Positions 1 to 10,220 of a DNA stretch of 64,000 bases are shown in pieces. The translations under genes and the position numbers were made by a program. Position 1 is the stretch's first letter. Each line of letters opens with the position of its first letter. The notes under the pieces were generated by a model that saw only the letters and a list, made by a program, of their open reading frames with translations, did no database searches and was not told where the DNA came from. Source of the DNA: Microbacterium bovistercoris (lineage in GTDB: Bacteria > Actinomycetota > Actinomycetes > Actinomycetales > Microbacteriaceae); the NCBI RefSeq assembly GCF_003387575.1, contig NZ_QUAB01000046.1, positions 124,001 through 188,000 of the forward strand, written 5' to 3'.

Positions 1-1213
1 CGGCGAGCCCCATCGGCCCCCTGGTGTGCAGCTTCTGCGTGGAGATGCCGACCTCGGCGCCGAACCCGAACTCCGCACCGTCGGTGAACCGCGTGGAGGC
101 GTTGGCCATGACCACGGCCGAGTCCACCTCGGCGAGGAAGCGCTCCGCGTTGCGGGCATCGGTGGTGATGATCGACTCGGTATGCCCGGTGCTGTAGCGC
201 CGGATGTGCTCGAGCGCGCCGTCGAGATCGTCGACCACGCGCATCGACACGTCCAGGCTGAGGTACTCCGTGGCCCAGTCCTCCTCGGTGGCCGGCACGA
301 CGTCAGCGGCCAGTGCCGCGACCGCGACATCGCCGTGCACCGTCACTCCCTGCGCCTGCAGGGCGCCCGTGACCACGGGGACGAGCCGCTCCGCGGCATC
401 CTTCAGCACCAGGACCGTCTCGACGGCGTTGCACACGCTGGGACGCTGCACCTTCGCGTTGACCACGATGTCGCGCGCCCAGTCCTCGGGAGCCGTGCTG
501 TCCAGCACGATGTGCACCACGCCGGCGCCAGTCTCGATCACGGGCACGGTCGATTCGGTGACCACCGTCTGGATGAGCGCGGCGGAGCCGCGCGGCACCA
601 GCACGTCGATGAAGCCGCGGCCGTGCATGAGCGCCTTCGCGCCGTCGCGGCCGAAGTCGTCGACGGTCTGGATCGCCTCCGGCGTCACACCCGAGGCCTC
701 GAGGGCGTCGCGCATGACCTGTACGAGAACCGTGTTCGAGCTGCGCGCCGCGCTGCCGCCGCGGAGCACGACGGCGTTGCCAGCGCGCAGTGCGAGCGCT
801 GCGATGTCGACCGTGACGTTCGGCCGGGCCTCGTAGATCGCGCCGACCACGCCGAAGGGCACCCGCACCTGCTCGAGGGCGACGCCGTTCGGCATCCGGT
901 GGCCGCCGACCACCTGGCCGATCGGGTCCGGCAGGGTCGCGACATCCCGGACGGCGGATGCCAGGGATGCGACGCGCTTCTCGTCCAGACGCAGCCGGTC
1001 GATGAGAGCGTCGCCGATGCCGGCATCCGTGCCGCGTGAGATGTCATCGCCGTTCGCCGCGAGGATCCGCGGCGCCTGCGCCTCGATCGCGTCGGCGATC
1101 GCGTGCAGGACGCGCGCCTTGTCGGCGCTGGTCAGCCGGGCGACCTCTCGGGCGGCCTCCTTGGCGCGCGCCAGGCGATCCTGAGCGGTGTCGGTGAGGG
1201 TGTCGGCACTCAT
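1..1213 (-). CDS. proA: Gamma-glutamyl phosphate reductase, 3' end cut by window
   Basis: Second step of proline synthesis: NADPH-dependent reduction of gamma-glutamyl phosphate to glutamate semialdehyde in the cytosol. 404 codons are visible from the ATG at 1213-1211; the reading frame is open at position 1 and reads THTRGPMGLA-like C-terminal sequence (TQKLHTRGPMGLA), close to the usual end of ProA, so only about 15-20 residues are missing. It lies 51 bp downstream of proB on the same strand but has its own TAGACT-N6-ATG promoter and could be transcribed both from that and by readthrough. The symbol rests on the conserved C-terminal motif and on proB next door. Confidence 0.93.
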   Translation of the reverse strand, partial: MSADTLTDTAQDRLARAKEAAREVARLTSADKARVLHAIADAIEAQAPRILAANGDDISRGTDAGIGDALIDRLRLDEKRVASLASAVRDVATLPDPIGQVVGGHRMPNGVALEQVRVPFGVVGAIYEARPNVTVDIAALALRAGNAVVLRGGSAARSSNTVLVQVMRDALEASGVTPEAIQTVDDFGRDGAKALMHGRGFIDVLVPRGSAALIQTVVTESTVPVIETGAGVVHIVLDSTAPEDWARDIVVNAKVQRPSVCNAVETVLVLKDAAERLVPVVTGALQAQGVTVHGDVAVAALAADVVPATEEDWATEYLSLDVSMRVVDDLDGALEHIRRYSTGHTESIITTDARNAERFLAEVDSAVVMANASTRFTDGAEFGFGAEVGISTQKLHTRGPMGLA

Positions 1214-1219
1214 CCGCTC

Positions 1220-1225
1220 AGTCTA
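1220..1225 (-). promoter_or_regulatory. -10 element of a leaderless promoter for proA
   Basis: Reverse strand reads TAGACT, then six bases (GAGCGG), then the proA ATG. This spacing places the transcription start on or next to the A of the ATG. No convincing -35 hexamer was identified. Confidence 0.6.
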
Positions 1226-1264
1226 GGACCAGGCGGATGCGGCGAAGGCCGGTGTGACGCCGGG

Positions 1265-3886
<2,622 letters not shown>

Positions 3887-3906
3887 TTGTCAGCTCCTCT
3901 TGGTGC

Positions 3907-4215
3907 TTACTTGATGCCGGTGATCTTGACGCGCGTGAGCTCCTGACGGTGGCCCTGGCGCTTCTTGTAACCGGTCTTGTTCTTGTACTTCTGGATGACG
4001 ATCTTCGGGCCGCGCAGGTTGCCGATGACCTCAGCGGTCACCTTGACCTTCGCCAGCTTGTCGGCGTCGGTGGTCACCGTTGCGCCGTCGACGAGCAGCA
4101 CAGCCGGCAGCTCGATCTTCTCGCCCTGGGCAGCCTGAACACGGTCGAGCTGAACGATCGTGCCGACCTCGACCTTCTCCTGCCGCCCACCGGCGCGCAC
4201 AACTGCGTAAACCAC
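3907..4215 (-). CDS. rplU: 50S ribosomal protein L21
   Basis: Large-subunit protein L21, 102 residues, beginning [18 protein letters not shown] and ending with the typical [23 protein letters not shown] tail. First gene of the rplU-rpmA-obg-proB unit; a TTGCGA-N17-TAAAGT promoter and a roughly 140-nt leader with two hairpins precede it. The ATG at 4215 matches the family N-terminus. Confidence 0.98.
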   Translation of the reverse strand: MVYAVVRAGGRQEKVEVGTIVQLDRVQAAQGEKIELPAVLLVDGATVTTDADKLAKVKVTAEVIGNLRGPKIVIQKYKNKTGYKKRQGHRQELTRVKITGIK

Positions 4216-4234
4216 TTCGTACCTGTTTCGTCAG

Positions 4235-4345
4235 GGAGCCCAACGGGCTCCGGAATCTCTCACGGGAAGACTGTTGCCTGCGATCGTCGCGCTGCGACGG
4301 ATGCGGATGCAGGACTTGCCCCTGTCATGCGGGGCGCAGACAGGG
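4235..4345 (-). promoter_or_regulatory. Structured 5' leader of rplU
   Basis: The transcript from the 4364-4392 promoter would contain two hairpins: GGAGCCC (4245-4251) with GGGCTCC (4235-4241) around a three-base loop, and CCCTGTC (4339-4345) with GACAGGG (4320-4326) enclosing a GCG/CGC inner stem. A leader controlling L21/L27 by autoregulation is plausible, but I do not recognise a named ribosomal leader family here. Confidence 0.4.
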
Positions 4346-4363
4346 ATCGCGCACCAAGGGACT

Positions 4364-4392
4364 ACTTTACCGGATGCCGCACCCTGTCGCAA
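4364..4392 (-). promoter_or_regulatory. Promoter for rplU-rpmA-obg-proB
   Basis: Reverse strand reads TTGCGA (4392-4387), exactly 17 bases, then TAAAGT (4369-4364). This is the best two-box housekeeping promoter in the window and faces the ribosomal operon. Confidence 0.65.
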
Positions 4393-4442
4393 AGCGAGCC
4401 GGCGGGTGTGTCTCCGCCGAGCCCGCGCCGGCCATCCGGTCC

Positions 4443-4448
4443 TAGGAT
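4443..4448 (+). promoter_or_regulatory. -10 element of a leaderless promoter for the DUF4031 gene
   Basis: TAGGAT followed by six bases (CGCGAC) and the ATG at 4455, so transcription should start at the start codon. No ribosome binding site precedes the gene. Confidence 0.6.
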
Positions 4449-4454
4449 CGCGAC

Positions 4455-4721
4455 ATGGCTGTACTCGTCGACGACCCCCGCTGGCCTGCGCACGGACGAC
4501 TGTGGGCGCACCTGGTCAGCGACAGCAGCCTGGACGAGCTGCACGCGTTCGCGCTCGCCAACGGCGTTCCTGCACGCGCGTTCGACCGCGATCACTACGA
4601 CGTCCCCGAGGAACTCGTGCCGAAACTCCTCGCCGCCGGCGCGGAACACGTCGGCGGCAAGGAGCTCGTCAGGAGGCTTATCGCGTCAGGACTGCGCGTC
4701 CCCGCCCGCGACCGGCGCTGA
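4455..4721 (+). CDS. DUF4031 domain-containing protein
   Basis: Small (88 aa) soluble protein starting MAVLVDDPRWPAHGRLWAHL and containing FALANGVPARAFDRDHYDVPEE, which I recognise as the DUF4031 family; its biochemical role is unknown. The DxH/DHYD cluster of acidic and histidine residues could bind a metal (inference). It sits as a lone plus-strand gene between rplU and rne, is leaderless, and its 3' end overlaps the 3' end of rne by 36 bp, so the two genes are convergent and could make antisense 3' tails. Confidence 0.85.
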   Translation: MAVLVDDPRWPAHGRLWAHLVSDSSLDELHAFALANGVPARAFDRDHYDVPEELVPKLLAAGAEHVGGKELVRRLIASGLRVPARDRR

Positions 4722-7139
4722 CGTATCGGCGACGGGCTCGGGGCGCACCACCGGCGTGCCGGAGAGCGCGGCGGTCGTCACGCGACGGCGATTGCGGCCC
4801 TGCCCTGGTGCCTTCGGCTCCGGCAGCGCATCGAGCACAGAGTCCAGCAGCTGCTCGGCTTCGGACTTCGGGCCCTTGCGCTCGGAGGAGCGCTTCTTGC
4901 GCTTCTTGCGCTCCGGTGCCGGCTCGGCGGCCTGTTCGCGTGCGGGTTCGACGTGCACACCTTCGGCGTTCGGCGCGATCGTCGAGGCGGCGATGGCCGC
5001 AAGGGCGGACTTCGCGCCCTCGGTGATGCTGTGCGTGCCGCCGCTGACAGCAGCAGGAGGCTGGGAGGACTGGCCGCCGTTGCCGCCACCACCGTTGTTG
5101 TTGCTGCCGCCGCCGTTGCCACCGCGGGAGCGACGGCCCTGGCCGCCGCCACCGGAGGCGCTGCCGGCCGAGCGGTGCTTGACGACCGGATCGTGGTGCA
5201 CGATGACGCCACGGCCGGCGCAGACCTCGCAGGCCTCGCTGAAGGTCTCCAGCAGGCCGAGCCCGAGCTTCTTGCGGGTCATCTGCACGAGACCGAGCGA
5301 GGTGACCTCGGCGACCTGGTGCTTCGTGCGATCGCGGCTCAGGCACTCCACCAGACGGCGCAGCACGAGGTCACGGTTGGACTCGAGCACCATGTCGATG
5401 AAGTCGACGACGATGATGCCGCCGATGTCGCGCAGCCGCAGCTGGCGGACGATCTCCTCAGCCGCCTCGAGGTTGTTCTTGGTGACCGTCTCCTCGAGGT
5501 TGCCGCCCGAGCCGACGAACTTGCCCGTGTTGACGTCGACGACGGTCATCGCCTCGGTGCGATCGATCACCAGCGAGCCACCCGAGGGCAGCCAGACCTT
5601 GCGGTCGAGGGCCTTCTCGATCTGCTCGGTGATGCGGAACGCATCGAACGGGTCGATCTCGTCCTCGTAGGCCTCGACGCGCTCGAGCAGGTCGGGTGCG
5701 ACGCTCTCGAGATACGCCCGGATCGTGCGCTGCGCGTCCTCGCCCTGGATGAGCATCTTGGTGAAGTCCTCGTTGAAGACGTCACGGACGATCTTGACCA
5801 GCAGGTCGGGCTCTGCGTGCAGCAGCGACGGGGCCGACTGCGACTCGACCAGCTTCTGGATGTGCTCCCACTGCGAGGTCAGGCGCTGCACATCGCGGGT
5901 GAGCTGCTCCTCGGTGGCGCCCTCGGCCGCGGTGCGGACGATCACGCCCGAGGACTCCGGCAGCACCTCCTTGAGGATGCGCTTCAGTCGCGCCCGCTCG
6001 TTGTCGGGCAGCTTGCGGGAGATGCCGTTCATCGAGCCGCCGGGCACGTACACCAGGTAGCGGCCGGGCAGCGAGATCTGGCTGGTCAGGCGGGCGCCCT
6101 TGTGTCCCACCGGGTCCTTGGTGACCTGCACCAGGACGCGGTCGCCGGGCTTGAGTGCGAGCTCGATGCGGCGCGGCTGGTTGCCGGTCTCTACGCCGTC
6201 CCAGTCCACCTCGCCGGAGTACAGCACGGCGTTGCGGCCGCGGCCGATGTCGACGAACGCCGCCTCCATGCTCGGCAGCACGTTCTGCACGCGGCCGAGG
6301 TACACGTTGCCGATCAGCGACGCGTCCTGGTTGCGGGCGACGTAGTGCTCGACGAGCACGTTGTCCTCGAGCACGCCGATCTGGGTACGGCCGTTCTTGG
6401 CGCGCACGACCATCATCCGGTCGACGGCCTCTCGGCGGGCGAGGAACTCCGCCTCGGTCACGACAGGGCGACGGCGACCGGCGTCACGGCCGTCGCGGCG
6501 CCGTTGCTTCTTGGCCTCGAGCCGGGTGGAACCCTTGATCGCCTTCGGCTCGGTGATGTACTCGACGACGCGCTGACGCTGACGCGGCTCGGAGCGCTCG
6601 TCGTCACCCTCTCCGCGGCGGCGACGGCCACGACGACCGCCGGACTCGGTGTCCTGCTCGTCGTCGCGACGTGCCGGCAGCGGGACGATCTCGGGCGCGT
6701 AGAAGTGCAGCTGCGTCGACACCTTCGACACGAAGACCTCGGGCAGCAGCCCCAGGCTCACGGCCGTGACGGGCTGCGGCTCGGTCTTCTCAGGCTCGGA
6801 GGCCTTCTCGGGCTCGGCCTTCTCGGACTCGGCCTTCTCAGGTGCCGCCGTCTCGGACGCCGGAGCCTCGGACGCCGGAGCCTCGGATGCCTCGTCCGCG
6901 GACGCCGGCTTCCCGGTCTGCTCCTCGGAGGCGGTCTGCTCGGCCGCAGGCGCCGGCTCTGCGGCATCCTGTGTCTGCTCGGTCGCAGGCGCCGGCCCGT
7001 CAGCGGGCGCGCTCTCCTCGGCCGCGGGCAGGGTCTCCTGCCCCGCAGCATCCGCCTCGATCGCGGAGTCGGCCGCTACCGGCTGCTCCGGCCGTGCGTC
7101 GAGGATAGGGGTCTGGTTGTCATCGTTCTCATCGGCCAT
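4686..7139 (-). CDS. rne: Ribonuclease E/G
   Basis: Endoribonuclease of mRNA decay and rRNA/tRNA processing. 817 residues from ATG 7139 (MADENDDNQTPILDA, with AGGGAG upstream; the upstream in-frame extension is not protein-like). Layout: disordered Ala/Glu/Pro-rich N-terminal region of roughly 200 residues with EAPAS repeats, S1 domain (VEHYVARNQDASLIGNVYLG), RNase E/G catalytic core with VVDFIDM, the zinc-link CEVCAGRG, then a Gly/Asn-rich and basic C-terminal tail. This arrangement with a long N-terminal extension is typical of actinobacterial RNase E. A GATAAT at 7299-7294 could be its -10 box, but I see no -35. Confidence 0.95.
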   Translation of the reverse strand: MADENDDNQTPILDARPEQPVAADSAIEADAAGQETLPAAEESAPADGPAPATEQTQDAAEPAPAAEQTASEEQTGKPASADEASEAPASEAPASETAAPEKAESEKAEPEKASEPEKTEPQPVTAVSLGLLPEVFVSKVSTQLHFYAPEIVPLPARRDDEQDTESGGRRGRRRRGEGDDERSEPRQRQRVVEYITEPKAIKGSTRLEAKKQRRRDGRDAGRRRPVVTEAEFLARREAVDRMMVVRAKNGRTQIGVLEDNVLVEHYVARNQDASLIGNVYLGRVQNVLPSMEAAFVDIGRGRNAVLYSGEVDWDGVETGNQPRRIELALKPGDRVLVQVTKDPVGHKGARLTSQISLPGRYLVYVPGGSMNGISRKLPDNERARLKRILKEVLPESSGVIVRTAAEGATEEQLTRDVQRLTSQWEHIQKLVESQSAPSLLHAEPDLLVKIVRDVFNEDFTKMLIQGEDAQRTIRAYLESVAPDLLERVEAYEDEIDPFDAFRITEQIEKALDRKVWLPSGGSLVIDRTEAMTVVDVNTGKFVGSGGNLEETVTKNNLEAAEEIVRQLRLRDIGGIIVVDFIDMVLESNRDLVLRRLVECLSRDRTKHQVAEVTSLGLVQMTRKKLGLGLLETFSEACEVCAGRGVIVHHDPVVKHRSAGSASGGGGQGRRSRGGNGGGSNNNGGGGNGGQSSQPPAAVSGGTHSITEGAKSALAAIAASTIAPNAEGVHVEPAREQAAEPAPERKKRKKRSSERKGPKSEAEQLLDSVLDALPEPKAPGQGRNRRRVTTAALSGTPVVRPEPVADTSAPVAGGDAQS

Positions 7140-7378
7140 CTCTGGCGTACTCCCTGCGCAGAGCACTGCGTGCTCCGCGAAAACTCGTGCGGCACTGGCT
7201 GCCGCGAACTCACAGACGGTCGGCGTGTGCGCGGACCGCGTTGGGGCTGTGCCCCGAAGTCTCTTCGATGCGAGTGTGTCGCATCTGCATGTCATTATCG
7301 CACTTCGGCGCGCCGGCCGCGGCATCGGACGATTCGCGCGTCATCGACGATTCACGCCGCGGCCATAGCGACCGCTGA

Positions 7379-7384
7379 GATAAT
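7379..7384 (+). promoter_or_regulatory. -10 element of a leaderless promoter for the VKOR gene
   Basis: GATAAT, six bases (CGCGAC), then ATG at 7391. The six-base spacer is identical to the one before the DUF4031 gene. Confidence 0.55.
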
Positions 7385-7390
7385 CGCGAC

Positions 7391-8005
7391 ATGACCGAGC
7401 AGCGCACCCGATACACGGGCTACGGCATCTGGCTGATCATCGCGAGCGTCGTGGGGTGGTGGGCGGCGTTCCAGCTCACGGTCGAGAAGATCGTTCTGGC
7501 GGAGAACCCGGAGGCCGATCTCAGCTGCGATGTGAGCATCATGCTGCAGTGCGGCAAGAACCTCGACTCCTGGCAGGGTTCCGTGTTCGGGTTCCCCAAT
7601 CCGATCATCGGCCTCACCGGCTGGATGGCCGTGCTCGTGATGGGTGTCGCAGTCGTCGCCGGCATCCGCTTCCCGCGCTGGTGGTGGGGCCTGTTCGGGC
7701 TCGGCATCGCCGGGGCCTTCGTCTTCATCTGCTGGCTGATGTACCAGAGCATCTACAACCTGCACACGCTGTGCCCGTGGTGCATGGTGACCTGGTCGGT
7801 GGTCATCCCGACCTTCCTCGCGACGCTGGTGCATCTGCTCCGCAACGGCACCCTGACGCGATCCGCCGGCGCCCAGGAGCGCGCGGGCCGTCTCATGGTC
7901 TGGGTGCCGCTCGCGACGATCGTCGCCTACGCGATCGTGATCGCGATGGCCCAGCTGGCGGGTCTCGACTTCCTCGGCGAGATGAGCGGCATCCTGTTCG
8001 GCTGA
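7391..8005 (+). CDS. Vitamin K epoxide reductase (VKOR) family membrane protein
   Basis: Quinone-coupled thiol oxidase/reductase of the membrane that re-oxidises a DsbA-like partner for disulfide formation in exported proteins. 204 residues with about five hydrophobic segments; the CPWC active-site motif lies in VCPWCM-like context (LCPWCMVTW, near residue 134) and a second Cys pair, CDVSIMLQC, lies near residue 45-53. It is an isolated plus-strand gene between rne and ndk; no DsbA/thioredoxin-like partner is adjacent. Leaderless start. Ends before a strong bidirectional terminator. Confidence 0.9.
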   Translation: MTEQRTRYTGYGIWLIIASVVGWWAAFQLTVEKIVLAENPEADLSCDVSIMLQCGKNLDSWQGSVFGFPNPIIGLTGWMAVLVMGVAVVAGIRFPRWWWGLFGLGIAGAFVFICWLMYQSIYNLHTLCPWCMVTWSVVIPTFLATLVHLLRNGTLTRSAGAQERAGRLMVWVPLATIVAYAIVIAMAQLAGLDFLGEMSGILFG

Positions 8006-8019
8006 AGATCGCGGAGAGC

Positions 8020-8059
8020 ATGAAAGAGGGCGCCTCCGGCAGGAGGCGCCCTCTTTCAT
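8020..8059. terminator. Bidirectional terminator between VKOR and ndk
   Basis: Arms 8020-8037 and 8042-8059 are perfectly complementary over 18 bp with a GGCA loop; AAAG...CTTT at the base gives a short U-run in both directions. It serves two convergent genes. Confidence 0.9.
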
Positions 8060-8066
8060 CACGAGA

Positions 8067-8483
8067 TCAGCCGAACCAGATGCCCAGCTCGCGCGCAGCC
8101 GACTCGGGGCTGTCCGAGCCGTGCACCAGATTCTGCTGCACCTTCAGTCCCCAGTCGCGACCGAAGTCACCACGGATGGTGCCCGGGGCCGCGGTGGTCG
8201 GGTCGGTGGTTCCCGCGAGCGACCGGAAACCCTCGATGACGCGGTTGCCGGCGAGGCGGATCGCCACCGACGGACCGGACATCATGAACTCGATCAGCGG
8301 CTCGTAGAACGGCTTGCCCTCGTGCTCGGCATAGTGCGCGGCCAGCACGTCACGGTCGGGCTCGACCAGACGGAGGTCGACGAGCGCGTAGCCCTTCGCC
8401 TCGATGCGGGCGAGGATCGCGCCGGTCAGGCCGCGGGCGACGCCGTCGGGCTTGACCAGGACGAGGGTTTCTTCGGTAGCCAT
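8067..8483 (-). CDS. ndk: Nucleoside diphosphate kinase
   Basis: Transfers the gamma phosphate between nucleoside triphosphates and diphosphates through a phospho-histidine. 138 residues starting MATEETLVLVKPDGVARG; active-site histidine in NLVHGSDSPESA, the family signature. It starts one base after the DUF4233 stop and ends the ileS-folC-DUF4233-ndk unit in front of a strong terminator. Confidence 0.98.
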   Translation of the reverse strand: MATEETLVLVKPDGVARGLTGAILARIEAKGYALVDLRLVEPDRDVLAAHYAEHEGKPFYEPLIEFMMSGPSVAIRLAGNRVIEGFRSLAGTTDPTTAAPGTIRGDFGRDWGLKVQQNLVHGSDSPESAARELGIWFG

Positions 8484-8484
8484 G

Positions 8485-8868
8485 TCATTCGCTCTCTGTC
8501 GGAGTTTCGGCTTCGGCCCGCGCTGCGCGGTTGTCGATGCGGGCCCCCACGATCGTCGCATACGCCCACATCCCGCCGAAAATCAGCACGACGAACAGGA
8601 TGGCCGGAACGAGGATCGCCGACAGCGCGACGACGCCCTGCAGCACCCAGCCGGCGGCGATCGCCCATGGGCGCGTGATCATGCCGGCGAGGGCGATCAT
8701 CAGCACAGCCATCACGGCACCGAAGACGATCCCCCACCATGCGGGAACGCCCGGCGGAAGGGCGTTCAGGCCGAAGATGGTCAGTCCCGCGAGGAACACG
8801 ACGATCGCCTCGAAGCCGAGCACGATCGGCGCGAGCTTCTGGACGAGCGTGCGCGGAGCTCGTGCCAT
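8485..8868 (-). CDS. DUF4233 domain-containing membrane protein
   Basis: 127 residues with four hydrophobic segments (around 13-35, 43-62, 66-82 and 85-106) and an acidic tail ending ETPTESE. Recognised as DUF4233, a small actinobacterial membrane protein almost always found after folC; function unknown. The ATG shares its A with the folC stop codon (TGATG, 8866-8870), so it is translationally coupled. ndk follows after one base. Confidence 0.85.
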   Translation of the reverse strand: MARAPRTLVQKLAPIVLGFEAIVVFLAGLTIFGLNALPPGVPAWWGIVFGAVMAVLMIALAGMITRPWAIAAGWVLQGVVALSAILVPAILFVVLIFGGMWAYATIVGARIDNRAARAEAETPTESE

Positions 8869-10220
8869 CACGCGGTCCACCCCGACTTCCAGTCCTCCGC
8901 CTCGGAGAGTGCGATCGCCTCTCCGGCCAGAACCACGGACCCGGCGATCACGACGGCGCGACGGTCGGACGACGCGGCCCACTCCCGTGCAGCATCCGCG
9001 GCCTCGGCCAGGGTCGGATGCACGCTGGCGCGACGTCCGCGTTCCTCCACCAGATCGGCGATGGCGTCGGCGTCGTTCGCCCGCTCCGAGTCGGGTGCGG
9101 TCGCGAACACCTCGGACACGGCGGGAAGCAGCACGTCGACGATGCCCGCGGCATCCTTGTCGCCGAGCACGCCCAGCACCAGACCCCACTCGTCGAAGTC
9201 GAAGCTGTCCGACAGCGCCTGCGCCAGCGAGCGGGCGCCGTGCGGGTTGTGCGCGGCGTCGACGACGACGGTCGGTGCGATGCCGAGCAGCTGCAGGCGG
9301 CCGGGCGAGGTCACGTTCTGCAGGGCGTCCGAGAGGATGTCGCCGGCGATGCGCTGCGTGGCGTCGCCGATCAGCGACTCGACGGCGGCGATCGCGAGGG
9401 CGGCGTTGTGTCCCTGGTGCGCGCCGTACAGCGGCAGGTACTCGTCGGCGTACTGACCGGCGAGGCCCCGCACCGTGATCAACTGCCCGCCCACCGCGAG
9501 CTTCTGCTCGGCGAGACCGAAATCCGATCCCGCGAACGAGATGCGCGCGCCCCGGTCGGCCGCCACGCGGCGCAGCACGGCCTCGGCCTCGGCGGGCTGC
9601 TCGGCCGACACCACGGAGGCACCGTCCTTGATGATGCCCGCCTTGACCTCGGTGATCGCCGCGATCGTGTCGCCCAGCCGGTCGGCGTGGTCGATGTCGA
9701 TGGGGCTGAACACCGCGACATCGCCGTCGGCGTTGTTGGTGGAGTCCCACTCGCCGCCCATGCCCACCTCGAGCACGAGCACGTCGACCGGAGCATCCGA
9801 CGCCGCGACGAAAGCGAGCACGGTGAGCAGCTCGAAGAACGTCAGCGGCGCGTCGTCCGCGGCTTCGAGCTCGGCGTCGACCATGCCGATGAACGGCTCG
9901 ATCTCCTCCCAGGCGTCGGCGATCGCGGCATCCGCGATCGGCTCGCCGTCGATCATGATCCGCTCGGTGAAGCGCTCCAGGTGCGGGCTGGTGAACAGTC
10001 CGGTGCGCAACCCGTGGGCGCGCAGCAGACCCTCGATCATCCGCGCCGTCGAGGTCTTGCCGTTCGTGCCGGTGATGTGCACCACGCGATAGTTGCGCTG
10101 AGGGTCGTCCAGCAGCGTCAGGATGCGCGCCACGCGCTCCTTGCGGGGCTGCACCCAGCGCTCACCGGCGCGCTCGAGCAGCTGCTCGTAGACCCTGTCG
10201 GCCCGCTGCCGATCGCTCAT
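8868..10220 (-). CDS. folC: Dihydrofolate synthase / folylpolyglutamate synthase
   Basis: Adds glutamate to dihydropteroate and to reduced folates (ATP-dependent, Mur-ligase fold). 450 residues; P-loop [14 protein letters not shown] near residue 50, [17 protein letters not shown] central metal/ATP segment, and [15 protein letters not shown] in the C-terminal domain. ATG overlaps the ileS stop as ATGA (10217-10220), and the gene ends in the TGATG junction with DUF4233. Confidence 0.96.
   Translation of the reverse strand: MSDRQRADRVYEQLLERAGERWVQPRKERVARILTLLDDPQRNYRVVHITGTNGKTSTARMIEGLLRAHGLRTGLFTSPHLERFTERIMIDGEPIADAAIADAWEEIEPFIGMVDAELEAADDAPLTFFELLTVLAFVAASDAPVDVLVLEVGMGGEWDSTNNADGDVAVFSPIDIDHADRLGDTIAAITEVKAGIIKDGASVVSAEQPAEAEAVLRRVAADRGARISFAGSDFGLAEQKLAVGGQLITVRGLAGQYADEYLPLYGAHQGHNAALAIAAVESLIGDATQRIAGDILSDALQNVTSPGRLQLLGIAPTVVVDAAHNPHGARSLAQALSDSFDFDEWGLVLGVLGDKDAAGIVDVLLPAVSEVFATAPDSERANDADAIADLVEERGRRASVHPTLAEAADAAREWAASSDRRAVVIAGSVVLAGEAIALSEAEDWKSGWTA

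Noticed and set aside
26..1039. Long plus-strand open frame opposite proA
   Set aside because: It is antisense to the conserved ProA sequence. GC-rich DNA gives long shadow frames on the opposite strand; its translation is low complexity (many Arg, His, Asp, Gly) with no domain.
6770..6910. Tandem repeats in rne as a VNTR-type locus or CRISPR
   Set aside because: These are in-frame EAPAS/EKAEPEK codons in the disordered N-terminal region of RNase E; low complexity of a disordered segment explains them.
7294..7299. GATAAT as the rne promoter
   Set aside because: No plausible -35 at 15-19 bp; the match alone is too weak to list.
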